A stretch of 18,434 bases of DNA. It comes from Acanthamoeba lenticulata (taxonomy: Eukaryota; Discosea; Longamoebia; Acanthamoebidae). Below, one piece after another: positions 10,697-18,434 of this stretch; within the stretch, counting starts at the first letter, position 1, and every line of letters begins with the position of its first letter. Under the pieces are notes generated by a model. It had not been told where the DNA came from, did not search any database, and worked only from the letters and a program-made list of their open reading frames with translations. The position numbers and the translations under genes are program-made. The DNA is taken from the NCBI GenBank assembly GCA_002179805.1, contig NAVB01001598.1:1-18434 (forward strand). The letters are read 5' to 3'.

Positions 10697-11925
10697 ATGA
10701 GCAGCATGAAGAACGTCAAAGTGGCTGAAGCCCTCGGCTCGCTGGCCTCACGTAGGCTCATTTCTGTGGAGACAAAGACCCCTCTCAAGGAGGTTCTACG
10801 CACGCTGCACACCAACCGCATCCTGTCCGTCCCCATCTTCGACGCCGACAAGGGCTGCGTGGGCCTTGCAGATGTGCTGGACCTGGTCCAGTTCACCGCA
10901 GTCCAGTACTTTAGCAGCCAAGAGGCCAGTGTGATGGACGACAACGTGATGATGGCACCTGAGCTCTTCCGCCAGTTTGAGTTTGAGGACAAGACCGCGG
11001 GCGACCTCCTCAAGCAGTCCAAGAGGTACCCATGTTCACCCTCATCAACTTCATCGTCATCGCCTTCTTCTAAATTCATGATGCCACGCGCCTTCAGAGC
11101 CCGCGAGGTCAAGGTGTTGGACCAGAACATATCGCTGGGCGAACTCGCCAAGGTCTTGAGCCACGACAGTACGCGCCTTTGTGCTTTGTTTTCGACTCTT
11201 CAGTTGGTGGCGCGCCCTGATGTGCAAACCCGGGGCTCCGACTGCAGGCCACCGAGTGCTGATCGGACAGGGCAAGGACGCCAAGCTTGTGTCCCAGTCG
11301 GACGTCGTGCGCTACCTGAGCGAGCGCAAGGACCAGCTCGATGCCCGGTTGCTCAATACTCCCCTGAGCGAGCTCAACATCATTCACGAGCAGATCCTAC
11401 ACGTGTCTGAGAAGACCAGCACTATCAAGGCTTTCTGCCACCTCGTCCGCAACCAAGTCCACGCTCTCGGTTCGCAGTCTTTTGTTATTCTTTTTAAAAA
11501 AAATATTTCATTATTTAATATTCAATAGATATTAAAATAAGTATTTAATTCTCGATTTCCGAATGTGCAGCTGTGCTGGACCAGCAGCAGCGGCTGGTGG
11601 GAACGTTGTCGGCGTCCGACCTGCGTGGGATCAGTGACGAGAGCCTGAACCGGCTCACGCAGCCCGTCAAGCAGTTCCTGCAGCTCACCGATCGCAAGGC
11701 GCCCGACACCCTCATCCGCTGCTCGCCCAACGAAAAGGTCCGCCCTCTCTCCTGACGACGACACGTTTTGTTGGCTAATCACGCTTGTTGGGGGAACAAC
11801 AGTTGGACTTGGCCATCAACAAGCTCGTGGAGGCCAAGGTGCACAGGTTGTGGGTCACCGACGAGAACGAGAAGCCGATTGGCGTGCTCGCCCTTACCGA
11901 CGTCATCCGCACTCTTCTCGCCTGA
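10697..11925 (+). CDS. Four-CBS-domain protein, SNF4/AMPK-gamma or PV42-like
   Basis: Predicted cytosolic or nuclear adenine-nucleotide sensor made of two Bateman modules (four CBS motifs) in 303 residues, close to the core of AMPK-gamma/SNF4 subunits. Exons: 10697-11025, 11098-11168, 11248-11469, 11571-11737, 11803-11925. CBS1 has TNRILSVPIFD and GLADVLDLV; CBS2 SHRVLIGQG and SQSDVVRYL; CBS3 VHALAVLDQQ and TLSASDLRGI; CBS4 VHRLWVTDENEKPIG and ALTDVIRTLL. All four keep the Asp that in the family contacts the nucleotide ribose, and CBS2 and CBS4 keep the His-Arg pair, so binding is plausible. An in-frame ATG at 10670 would add nine residues; I prefer 10697 because a CAG acceptor-like site separates the two. 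Intron 1 (11026-11097) is stop-free in frame. Whether it acts in an AMPK complex or as a plant PV42-type stand-alone CBS protein cannot be told. Confidence 0.85.
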
Positions 11926-11933
11926 TCTGATGG

Positions 11934-12020
11934 CGCGAAAAATTAAAAATTGGGCATTTATTCAAACTAAAAAAAATGAGACACGAAAAATTAAAAAAAA
12001 TAAAATTGGCGTTTATTTTC
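11934..12020. repeat. Imperfect AT-rich direct repeat between the CBS and F-box/ankyrin genes
   Basis: Two copies of a motif of the form CGAAAAATTAAAAA...TTGG(G/C)...TTTATT lie at about 11936-11962 and 11984-12017, the second directly abutting the next start codon. They share order and most bases but differ by insertions in the A-runs. They fill nearly the whole 95-bp gap and must contain the 3' end of one gene and the promoter or 5' UTR of the next. Confidence 0.5.
11999..12004 (+). terminator. Candidate poly(A) signal AATAAA of the CBS gene
   Basis: AATAAA lies 74 nt after the CBS-gene stop and only 16 nt before the ATG of the F-box/ankyrin gene. If used, cleavage would fall at or inside the start of the downstream coding region. 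Confidence 0.3.
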
Positions 12021-13094
12021 ATGGAGGGTGGAGAAGAACTCGCCCGAGATGAGTTGGTCGGACCAACTGAACCAGCGAAAAAGAAGCGCAAGACTGCCCT
12101 GAATGATGACCATGACACTTCTACTCCTTGTGCACTCGTCCTTACTACGACGCACCCCCACCATGACCGCATCACGACTACAAGCGAGGCAGGGCGAGGC
12201 ATGGTGGGAGCGGAGAGCATTATGGTGGAGCTCGTGGCCATCATTCTCAGCTTCGTGCAGCCGCTCTCGCTCGTTCCTTGCCGCGCCGTGTGCCGCACCT
12301 GGGCCACTGCACTTCGCAACTTCATTCACCTTGCCGGCGTGAACGACGACGATCCGAGCACCACGCAGCGCCCCCGAGGAGCAGGAGGGGGAAACATAGG
12401 CATCCCGGACAAGGACTTTATGATGCGGGTGGCTGGCAAGGGCTGGCTCTCCGTGCTTCAGTGGGCGCACTTCAGTGGCTGCCCAACAGCTGGCGAGAAG
12501 AGAATTTGTGCTCAGGCAGCCAAGGGAGGTCACTTGGCCGTGCTTCAGTGGGCTCGACAAAACGGCTACCCATGGGACGAATCTGCCTGCAACGAGGCGG
12601 CCGAGCAGGGTCATCTGGCAGTGCTCCAGTGGGCGCGGGACAACGGCTGCCCGTGGGGTACAAAAACGCCTGCGATGGCCGCGAAAGGAGGCCACTTGAC
12701 TGTGCTCCAGTGGGTGCGTGCGAACGGCTGCCCGTGGGACAAGGAGACCAGCATCAACGCAGCCAGATGGGGCCACCTAAACGTGCTCCAGTGGGCCCAC
12801 GTGAACGGCTGCCCGTGGGACAAAGAGGTGTGTAGTGGGGCGGCTCAGGGAGGCCACCTGGCCACGCTCCAGTGGTTGCGCGCCAATCGCTGCCCATGGA
12901 GCACGTGGGTCTGCGCCAGGGCAGCTGAGAATAACCATCTGGAGGTGCTTCAGTGGGCACGAGCCAACGGCTGCCCATGGGACAAATGGACCAGCATTCT
13001 CGCAGCTCGCGACGGTTACCATGAAGTGCTCCAGTGGGCACTGGACAATGGCTGCCCATCTGACTGGCCCCACCATGGTGCCATTCCTGAATAG
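12021..13094 (+). CDS. F-box protein with eight ankyrin-like repeats, intronless
   Basis: Predicted substrate adaptor of an SCF-type ubiquitin ligase, 357 residues in one exon. The N-terminus carries a basic NLS-like patch (AKKKRKT). Residues about 68-100 resemble an F-box (MVELVAIILSFVQPLSLVPC, then CRTWATAL), which would bind Skp1. From about residue 142 eight copies of a 27-residue repeat follow (HLxVLQWARxNGCPWDxxxxxxAAxxG), a divergent ankyrin class abundant in Acanthamoeba and in giant viruses that infect it. An in-frame ATG at 11976 exists, but its extension is encoded by the AT-rich intergenic repeat, so 12021 is preferred. It is the only complete well-supported gene here without introns, which may reflect a retrotransposed or horizontally exchanged origin; this is inference. 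The stop is 14 bp from the convergent DPH7 stop. Confidence 0.85.
   Translation: MEGGEELARDELVGPTEPAKKKRKTALNDDHDTSTPCALVLTTTHPHHDRITTTSEAGRGMVGAESIMVELVAIILSFVQPLSLVPCRAVCRTWATALRNFIHLAGVNDDDPSTTQRPRGAGGGNIGIPDKDFMMRVAGKGWLSVLQWAHFSGCPTAGEKRICAQAAKGGHLAVLQWARQNGYPWDESACNEAAEQGHLAVLQWARDNGCPWGTKTPAMAAKGGHLTVLQWVRANGCPWDKETSINAARWGHLNVLQWAHVNGCPWDKEVCSGAAQGGHLATLQWLRANRCPWSTWVCARAAENNHLEVLQWARANGCPWDKWTSILAARDGYHEVLQWALDNGCPSDWPHHGAIPE
12444..13091 (+). repeat. Eight 81-bp tandem repeats encoding the ankyrin-like units
   Basis: Unit starts are 12444 (87 bp, two residues longer), 12531, 12612, 12693, 12774, 12855, 12936 and 13017 (last unit truncated). The DNA core around GTGCTCCAGTGGGC is nearly identical between units while the second half varies. 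That fits recent homogenisation or expansion with a variable target-binding face. Confidence 0.85.
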
Positions 13095-13108
13095 AACAAA
13101 AGAGGCCA

Positions 13109-14526
13109 TCATTCTTGGGCAACGTGGGGCCGCCACACGCTGAAAGTCCTGTCATAGAAGGAGCAGCTGCCCACGAGGCTCCCGCCCTCGGCCGCCGTAT
13201 GGAAGGACCAGTCCACGCCGTAGGCCAGCGACTCGTGCCGACCCGCATGCTCTTGGACCACTTCGATGCTGCTGCCGCCGCCCTCGGGCCACCGCATGAT
13301 GAAGAACCCGCGGTGCATGGCCGCGATGACAAAGAGCTCCGGGTCGTAGGGATGCCACTTGATGCGCCACACGCCACCGCCATCGGTGCCCTGCCGTGCG
13401 AGCGGCTGCGCGCGGCCTCCCATCATCCGCTTGTCCCACACGGACACGTTCTCGTCGTAGCTGCCCGTGGCGATGATGTGCTCGCGTAGCGGGTGCGTTT
13501 GCACCGTGGTGACGCCCATGTCGTGCCTGGAGGACGACAGCGCAGCTGCCAGCGAGTGAGCAGCATGTTTTCAGCAGGTGCTTTGGAGTGGACCTCTTGG
13601 TGAAGACGGCGGCGTCGGTGCCCGACGAGGCGCGCAGGTCCCAGAGCTTCAGCGTGCAGTCGTCGCTGCCCGAGTAAACAACGCTCGGGTTCCAGTGGTC
13701 AAAGGCCGCGATCCAGGCCTCGAGCGAGTGGGCTTGCCACTGCTGCTCGCACACAAGCTCGCTCGGTGTGCAGCGCCACACGCACAAGTGGCCGCTCGAG
13801 TAGCTCGCCACGACGGCCGGATCCTGGCTGCACGATGTGGTGGAACGGCACTTGTCAGTGGGCGTGATCGCACAAGCCGGCATCGCTGCCGTGCCGCTGG
13901 CAGCGGGCATGCCGCCGTACTCGTGGAGCACTTTATTGTTCCAGTCGAGCGAGAGGGCCAGCGCCTGCGGGCCCTCTTCAAAGGTGCCGCACGCCGTGCG
14001 CTCCAGACGGCAGGCCGCGGCGTCCACAGGAGCTTCTTCCGCTGTCAACTGCTCGGCTCCGGCAAGCTGCCACAGAGACACCTGCAACACCAACGACACA
14101 AATGTTCAAGTGACGTCAGCGGCTTGCATCGGTTGGAGGCAAGCTTCGGCTGATGGGACGCGCCTGGCCCTGGGCTTGCGCCGCCGCGCCCAGCGGGCGG
14201 GAACCGCCCAGCAGTGGCACCGACCTGTGGTGGGCAGGGGTGGGTCATCGTCGCCGGCGCCTGCTGGCAGGTGAAGCGAGTGCGCACCACTTGAAGTCCA
14301 GAACACCATCGATGCCCTCTTGGCCACGCCACAGCCACTCAAGCTCCGCCGGCTGGGCGCCCCCGTGGCGGAGGATGCGGAAGAGAGCCAGGCTGCCGAG
14401 CCGCTGCTGGCTGTCGACGTCGAGGCAGTACGCACCGACCACACCCAAGCCTGCAGGCCCTAGTGCCGGGCAAAACTCCACAGTGTCGAGCGTAAGCGTT
14501 TCAACCGAGTAGCCGACCTCACCCAT
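13109..14526 (-). CDS. DPH7: DPH7 / WDR85, diphthine methylesterase (WD40)
   Basis: WD40-propeller enzyme that demethylates diphthine methyl ester on the eEF2 histidine so that diphthamide amidation by DPH6 can follow; cytosolic. Exons in transcript order (complement): 14526-14288, 14224-14164, 14081-13594, 13526-13109, giving 401 residues (human is about 450). Family signatures are LDTVEFCP at the N-terminus, GVLDFKW, ALALSLDWN, QAHSLEAWIAAFDHW, VVYSGSDDCTLKLWDLR, FTKRHDMGVTTVQTHP, EHIIATGSYDENVSVWDKR, GGGVWRIKWHP and VGSCSFYDRTFSVW. Intron 1 is 14225-14287 and intron 3 is 13527-13593, both GT-AG. Intron 2 (14082-14163) has no in-frame GT donor and appears to use GC. The stop at 13109-13111 is tail-to-tail with the F-box gene. 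Confidence 0.9.
14082..14163 (-). other. Probable GC-AG intron in DPH7
   Basis: Exon 3 must start in phase 0 after TTGCAG at 14082, because the same frame meets TGA at 14106-14108 just upstream. In exon 2 no usable phase-0 GT exists. CAG|GCGCGT at 14163 gives an 82-nt intron and the junction AQAQGQ-VSLWQL, the expected propeller strand. GCGCGT equals the local donor GTGCGT with one T-to-C change. Confidence 0.5.
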
Positions 14527-15673
14527 CTTTATTTACTTGATTTCTGGAGATTTTTTTTTTTGGTTTTCCTATCGCTTAGGGAAAACTGGAAAACTTGGCC
14601 AAATACGTTTGCCAGGATCACCCAATCCCGTATTTCTTCAACGGACGCGGCGACAAAAAAAGTCATAGGGCGCGGAGCTGCTCCGCACCCAAAGACGGCC
14701 TCTCCGGTGAAGATGGACGCTAGGAGTAATAATGCAAGAGAGATTGCGCAACATCAAGGCAAGTGGCGAGTTGGTACGTCACATCTTCGCCCAATCGCTG
14801 CGAGCAGACCGCAAACGCTCGCCCCCCGGGTGATCCATTCTCCCATTCAAAAGCACAGCCAAAAGCCTAGTGCAACGGCAACGGCCTGCCCTTCAATGCC
14901 TAAGAAGCCACAAGAAAACAACAATGCACCCACATCTCCCAACACAAACCCTCTCTCTAGACGGACCGCAACGCTCCCCCCGGAAGTGACTGCTCTGATA
15001 CAGGAGCTAGTTCGCAAACGGTTTCCGCTTCCACCCTCTCGCCAACACCTTCCAGTCCCATCTGGCCCTCCACTGCTTCTGCCTGTGTCAAGGCGGAGGC
15101 TTATCACCATCCAGAAATAAGCCATCACGCGAATAAGAGCAACGACTGCGCGAACATCGCTGTTGGGCCTGGACCGCCTTCCAACCCCTTCAGACACCTC
15201 TGCTACGCCTTAATTCACCGCGCCAGGCTCCGTTCAGGGCTCCCTCTGCGGAGGCGACCTCCGGTCGTCATCGCCGCCCAGGTTGGCGTACCGTACAGGA
15301 CCACTACCGTGCGTTTCCCTATGCTCTTGTATCGCGCAGTTGAGACTAACGTGAATGGTGATGACTGGCAAGCAGGTCAACTCGTCCCCGCGCGCAGCTC
15401 AAGGCCTCGCCAAACCAAGGCCAAACGAACCACCTACTTCCGTCCTCTCCCATTCCACCATCGGGAGCCCAGACACCAACAGTCCGAGCTTGGTTTGTTC
15501 CTTCACTCTCCAAGGCCCATGCCTCGGGGAAGATGACACCGCGTCCTCCAAAGCCTCAGTGATGGAAAGGAGTCCAATCCTTGCCAACAATGCGTGCTCC
15601 TTCCATGGAGGATCACAAACACTCGAGACGTCTCTCTTAATCCTGGCTGTCGCCTTCTTCGTTCCTTTCGGAG
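14527..15673. other. Region with no supported gene, between DPH7 and the histone-fold gene
   Basis: This 1.15-kb gap has several open frames but none with recognisable domains. It begins with a T-rich stretch (14551-14562) that is probably DPH7 promoter. A 186-codon frame (14560-15120, first ATG 14713) and a 114-codon frame (15355-15699) on the plus strand encode Pro/Ser/Asn-rich sequence. They could be exons of one disordered protein, decayed coding sequence or chance. A minus-strand frame at 14847-15197 is less convincing. A short inverted repeat (GCGGAG-CTG-CTCCGC) lies near 14674-14688. I see no RNA gene, transposase or terminal repeats. Confidence 0.5.
14713..15120 (+). CDS. Possible disordered Pro/Asn-rich protein, unrecognised
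   Basis: ATG at 14713 opens 135 residues to a TAA at 15118-15120. The product is rich in Pro, Ser, Thr, Asn and Lys (for example PQENNNAPTSPNTNPLS), with one amphipathic stretch (TLPPEVTALIQELVRKRF). The frame is open further upstream to 14560, but without an ATG. Composition resembles a disordered protein segment, but no family match or flanking regulatory signal supports it. It might join the open frame at 15355-15699 by splicing, or be non-coding. Reported only because it is the longest candidate in the gap. Confidence 0.2.
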   Translation: MDARSNNAREIAQHQGKWRVGTSHLRPIAASRPQTLAPRVIHSPIQKHSQKPSATATACPSMPKKPQENNNAPTSPNTNPLSRRTATLPPEVTALIQELVRKRFPLPPSRQHLPVPSGPPLLLPVSRRRLITIQK

Positions 15674-16056
15674 TCAGCTCGATGAATCTGTTGTTTTGAA
15701 CTTGTGAGGAAGCAAGTTGCTCACGCGATGGAGGTCTCGTACCTCAATTAGAGCCGCGTGAAGAGATGCGCTCGTAATCCTCTTTTGTCGGGAACGAGCA
15801 GTGTGCGAAACGACTTGCTCGGCGAGCTTCTTCATGAATGCGATGTACGCCAAGTAGACCTGCAAAGAAGGGGTTTGAGGTCGACTTTTCGATCCAGCGA
15901 ATCGCAACTCGAACGTACGAACAGCTCAACATTGGACGAGAAACGGTAATTTGGTTGGCTGGATCGCAGCAGTTTCTTTATCTCTCGTCTGGCCTTCTGT
16001 GGCCGTCCCATTCCAGTTCCTACAGTTTTAATCTCGACCACGTTTTCTCCCGCCAT
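15674..16056 (-). CDS. Small histone-fold protein, CENP-W-like
   Basis: Two exons (complement 16056-15919 and 15859-15674) joined over a 59-nt GTACGT...TTGCAG intron give 107 residues. The N-terminus carries basic motifs (MGRPQKARREIKKLLRSS). It is followed by a three-helix histone-fold pattern: a helix around SSNVELFVYLAYIAFMKKLA, a long helix continuing to EQVVSHTARSRQ, the loop KRIT and a third helix SASLHAALIEV. Order, size and the basic start parallel CENP-W, which pairs with CENP-T in the inner kinetochore and contacts DNA. Other histone-fold subunits (TAF, NF-Y or DNA polymerase epsilon type) are not excluded. A GTACGA at the end of the third helix (about 15743) could be a donor to an unseen last exon; without it the stop is at 15674. 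Starts 36 bp from the divergent PDCD2 ATG. Confidence 0.6.
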
Positions 16057-16092
16057 TTTCTCATCTTCGCAATTTCCCACTGTTCTGCACTG
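16057..16092. promoter_or_regulatory. 36-bp divergent inter-ATG region (histone-fold gene / PDCD2)
   Basis: Only 36 bp separate the two divergent start codons, so this stretch must hold both 5' UTRs or one shared promoter, with each gene's upstream elements lying inside the other gene. No TATA box is visible; the sequence is pyrimidine-rich on the plus strand. Confidence 0.45.
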
Positions 16093-17751
16093 ATGGAGGA
16101 AGAAAAGACCGTTCAATTGGGCTTCCTTGAGCGAGCTGAGGACATTGCCCGCCTCAACGATTTCGCTTACCTGCCGGACAAGGTTGGCGGCAAGCCGGTG
16201 CGTAATCGCTTTCATCCTCCCAATTCCGAAAAATTGGCACAAGGGTCTAAGGTGCAAATCTCCTTGTGCAGACGTGGTTGGTGCCCTGCAATGTGCCCAC
16301 CTCTGCGGATGTGAACTGCACGCGATGCGAAAAGCCCATGTCCCTCTTGCTTCAGGTAACGCGTGGTATCCCCCAGTGCCGTTAGTACTGTCCAACTGAT
16401 ATAAATGCACGACCAGATCTATGCCCCGTTCAAGGAGTTCGACCACACTTATCACCGCGTGATGTACGTCTTCAGCTGCAAGAGCGGCTCCTGCCACGCG
16501 TCGCTGCCTCTAGGAAGGTATAACACCGCCGCACAATCTGTTTGTTTTCTTCCATCTCTTATGATTGAAGCCGCCTTCCGGTTCAGTTTCAAGGCCTTCC
16601 GGTGCCAGCTGCCCCGAGAGAACCCCTATTACGTGGCCAAGAGCGAGGAGGCCATCGAGGAAGACCCGGAAGCCGCGCAATACACATACCACCTGCCGGA
16701 GAAAGGCACTTACACCCTCTACCCACCTTACGTCGGCAGCTTGCGCGCTTTGAGGCAATGCAGCGCGCTGACGTCGGTCCCTCGGCTCTGATTAATCGCG
16801 GCCCTTGCAGTGTTTTTCTGTGCTGAATGCGGCATGCGCGCGGAGAAGCGATGCAGCGCGTGCAAGGCGGTTCACTACTGCACGGCGGCCCATCAGAGGG
16901 AGCACTGGAACCGGGGCCACAAGGAGGCGTGCGAGCAGCTCAAGCAGGCCGGCGGCGCCGACAAGGCGCAGTTGAGTGCCTCGGCCAAGCCCTTTCCCTC
17001 ACCGGCCCTCTTTGACGAGTGGGAGATGGTCACTGAGGAAGAGCCCTCTGAAGACGAGGATGACGACGACGAGGACGGCGAGGAAGGCGAGGACTACCAG
17101 AAGAAGCTCTCACGCAAGTACAAGGAGCTCCGCATGCTCAAGAAGCTCCAGTCCCGGACCGGGCTCGCGCCTGGCCATCTCCCTGAGACCGACGAGCCCG
17201 AGGAGTCCCCGGTGGATGACAGCTTCATCGAATTCCAGCACGTCGTGAAGCGTGCGCCCGACCAGGTTTTGCGGTACCGCCACCAAACCGAAAACCTGGG
17301 CTCACGTCCCGCGCCAGCCAATTGCATGTTACTCACGGCGCGGCGCGACAGCTACGCACGCTGGGAGGGCGCCAAACCGCTGTGGGTGAGCGACAAGGCC
17401 CAGCCGGCGGCCACCGGTGGCGACGTCCCGCCCTGCCCTCACTGCCAGGCGCCGCGCAGGTTTGAGTTCCAGGTTCGCCCAATCTTCGCACGAGCGTGTG
17501 TCTGTTGTGTGCGCGCGCCGCTTTCCCTGAGCTCATCACTGGTGCCTCGCCATGTGCAGATCATGCCGCAGCTGCTGCACTACCTCGATGTGGAGAAGGT
17601 AGAGAAGGATGGTGGCGAGAAGGCCATCAACTGGGGCACAGTTGCCATCTATTCTTGCCCCAACTCGTGCCAACAACCCTCGGCGGCAGAGGAGGCCAGC
17701 ACGGCTCCCACCTACTTCGAGGAGTTTGCCTGGCGACAAAACATGGACTGA
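16093..17751 (+). CDS. PDCD2: Programmed cell death protein 2 (PDCD2) with MYND zinc finger
   Basis: PDCD2/Zfrp8/Trs family, cytosolic chaperones of ribosomal protein uS5 (RPS2) in 40S assembly. Exons: 16093-16197, 16272-16355, 16417-16517, 16587-16735 (end uncertain, GC donor), 16811-17472, 17560-17751, giving about 430 residues. Seen in order: VQLGFLERAED with DKVGGKP; a CxxC knuckle (VNCTRCEKPMSLLLQIYAPF) and VFSCKSGSCH; FKAFRCQLPREN; the MYND finger (FCAECGMRAEKRCSACKAV, then HYC, HQREHWNRGHKEAC) near residues 150-185; an acidic, Glu/Asp-rich linker; and the PDCD2_C domain with PCPHCQAPRRFEFQIMPQLL, WGTVAIYSCPNSC and YFEEFAWRQ. Intron 5 (17473-17559) is stop-free in frame. The start fits the family N-terminus. 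Confidence 0.92.
16736..16810 (+). other. PDCD2 intron 4 without a usable GT donor
   Basis: Exon 5 must begin at 16811 with two bases of a split codon (after CTTGCAG), so the donor must be phase 1. GT dinucleotides at 16732, 16773 and 16777 are in the wrong phase. GC donors at 16736 (GCAGCT), 16739 (GCTTGC) or 16745 (GCGCTT) restore the frame; I use 16736 provisionally. Confidence 0.45.
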
Positions 17752-17868
17752 TCATGGTGTGTTCAGCAGTGTTCAGTTCTTTTGGCCTCTAATTTTGTAG
17801 TGGATCCATTTTCCTTTTTTTGAAACAAAAAACAAGAAGAAAATCAGACCGCATTCGATTGGGACGAG

Positions 17869-18434
17869 ATGGGGGATGATTTTGAGCGCGCGGTGCTGGT
17901 GAGCCTTAATCCGTCGCAAGTGCCGCCGCAGACGCTGCAGAGTGCACAGGCGCTGCTGGCACAGTTCAAGGCGTCCGCCGATGCCTGGAAGCTCTGCCTC
18001 CAGAAGGCCTTCTCGGAGTGTCCCATGCAGGTCAGATTTTTCTGCTTCCTCAGCCTCATTGATGTCCTCCACCACAGGTTCAGCTCCTTCCCACTTTTCA
18101 ATCAGCCAGTTCTCTTTCTTGTGGTCGTCTAAACCCTGCCCTGCTGTTGTGCGCACACAGACACGGCGAGTTGTCTGCCGAGAGCAGAGCTGCTCTGCGG
18201 CAAGGCTTATTCTCGTGGCTAAAAGACTACCTGCCCTCGCACCCCCAGGAAGATAGCTGTACGGCCTCCTGCCCCCGCATTCTCCCTCCAGTTGCTCGCT
18301 CACCCATACTTGCGCTGGCCCCGTGCCACACGCCCCACACAGCTGTGAAAAACAAGTTTGTGCAGGCCTTTGTCGAGCTGTTCAAGTTGGAGTATCCTGA
18401 GGAGTGGCCCTCGTTCTTCTCCGACCTCTTTCTG
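17869..18434 (+). CDS. XPOT: Exportin-T (tRNA export karyopherin), 5' part
   Basis: Importin-beta-family receptor that with RanGTP carries mature tRNA out of the nucleus. Only the N-terminus is in the window: exons 17869-18077, 18161-18258 and 18343 onward, running off the right edge in frame. The visible 133 residues match the family start: MGDDFERAVLVSLNP, LLAQFKASADAWKLCLQKAF, VRFFCFLSLIDVL, ALRQGLFSWLKDYL and VKNKFVQAFVELFKLEYPEEWPSFF. The last is the classic helix of the Xpo1/exportin-T domain, where the first HEAT repeats wrap Ran. A GTCAGA after CCCATGCAG at 18031 resembles a donor but would remove the conserved VRFFCF stretch, so the later donor at 18078 is used. The gap to the PDCD2 stop is 117 bp. 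Confidence 0.85.

Noticed and set aside
16045..16056. YY1-like AAAATGGCGGG at the histone-fold start codon
   Set aside because: A short motif that overlaps a start codon followed by Ala-Gly codons; YY1 regulation in this lineage is not established.
15832..16497. 221-codon minus-strand frame taken as one gene
   Set aside because: Only its last part is coding (histone-fold exon 1 from 16056); upstream it is antisense to PDCD2, and downstream it runs into an intron.
1303..17559. Excess of stop-free introns of length divisible by three (1303, 3701, 5773, 7460, 11026, 17473)
   Set aside because: About six of roughly 43 is near what is expected by chance for short GC-rich introns, so no general signal is claimed.

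Overview
The window looks like nuclear DNA of a free-living amoebozoan, most likely Acanthamoeba or a close relative. Exons are GC-rich and interrupted every few hundred bases by short introns of about 50-105 nt, often pyrimidine-rich, with donors of the type GTACGN, GTCCGN or GTGCGN. Genes are very tightly packed, and the protein families are typical of Amoebozoa (RasGEF, F-box/ankyrin, eukaryotic housekeeping genes). There are no bacterial operons, tRNA genes, rRNA genes, CRISPR arrays or recognisable transposons. All exon boundaries were worked out by hand from reading frame, splice motifs and family conservation; no alignment was run.

Layout, left to right. 2-733 (+): 3' end of an unrecognised, highly charged protein. 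844-1919 (+): NAA30, catalytic subunit of the NatC N-terminal acetyltransferase. 2082-10384 (+): the main object, a 25-exon gene for a protein of about 2,137 residues. It has a disordered N-terminus, then eight or nine tandem ubiquitin-like modules resembling the talin F0/F1 FERM lobes, then RasGEF_N and catalytic RasGEF (CDC25) domains. 10697-11925 (+): four-CBS-domain protein of SNF4/AMPK-gamma type. 12021-13094 (+): intronless F-box plus eight ankyrin-like repeats. 13109-14526 (-): DPH7/WDR85, the diphthine methylesterase. 14527-15673: a stretch of about 1.1 kb with no gene I can support. 15674-16056 (-): small histone-fold protein resembling CENP-W. 16093-17751 (+): PDCD2 with a MYND finger. 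17869 to the end (+): 5' part of exportin-T.

Most genes are independent housekeeping units rather than one pathway. Loose themes are translation and ribosome biology (NatC, DPH7 for the eEF2 diphthamide, PDCD2 as a uS5 chaperone, exportin-T for tRNA) and small-GTPase or energy signalling (the UBL-RasGEF and the CBS protein). Genes are separated by as little as 14 bp (convergent) and 36 bp (divergent), so UTRs and promoters must overlap neighbours.

The most interesting observations are the talin-like UBL array fused to a RasGEF, the recurrence of introns at equivalent places inside its modules (suggesting growth by duplication of intron-bearing segments), three introns that appear to need GC rather than GT donors, and a probable small kinetochore histone-fold gene that is easily missed because it is split by an intron and is only about 107 residues long.
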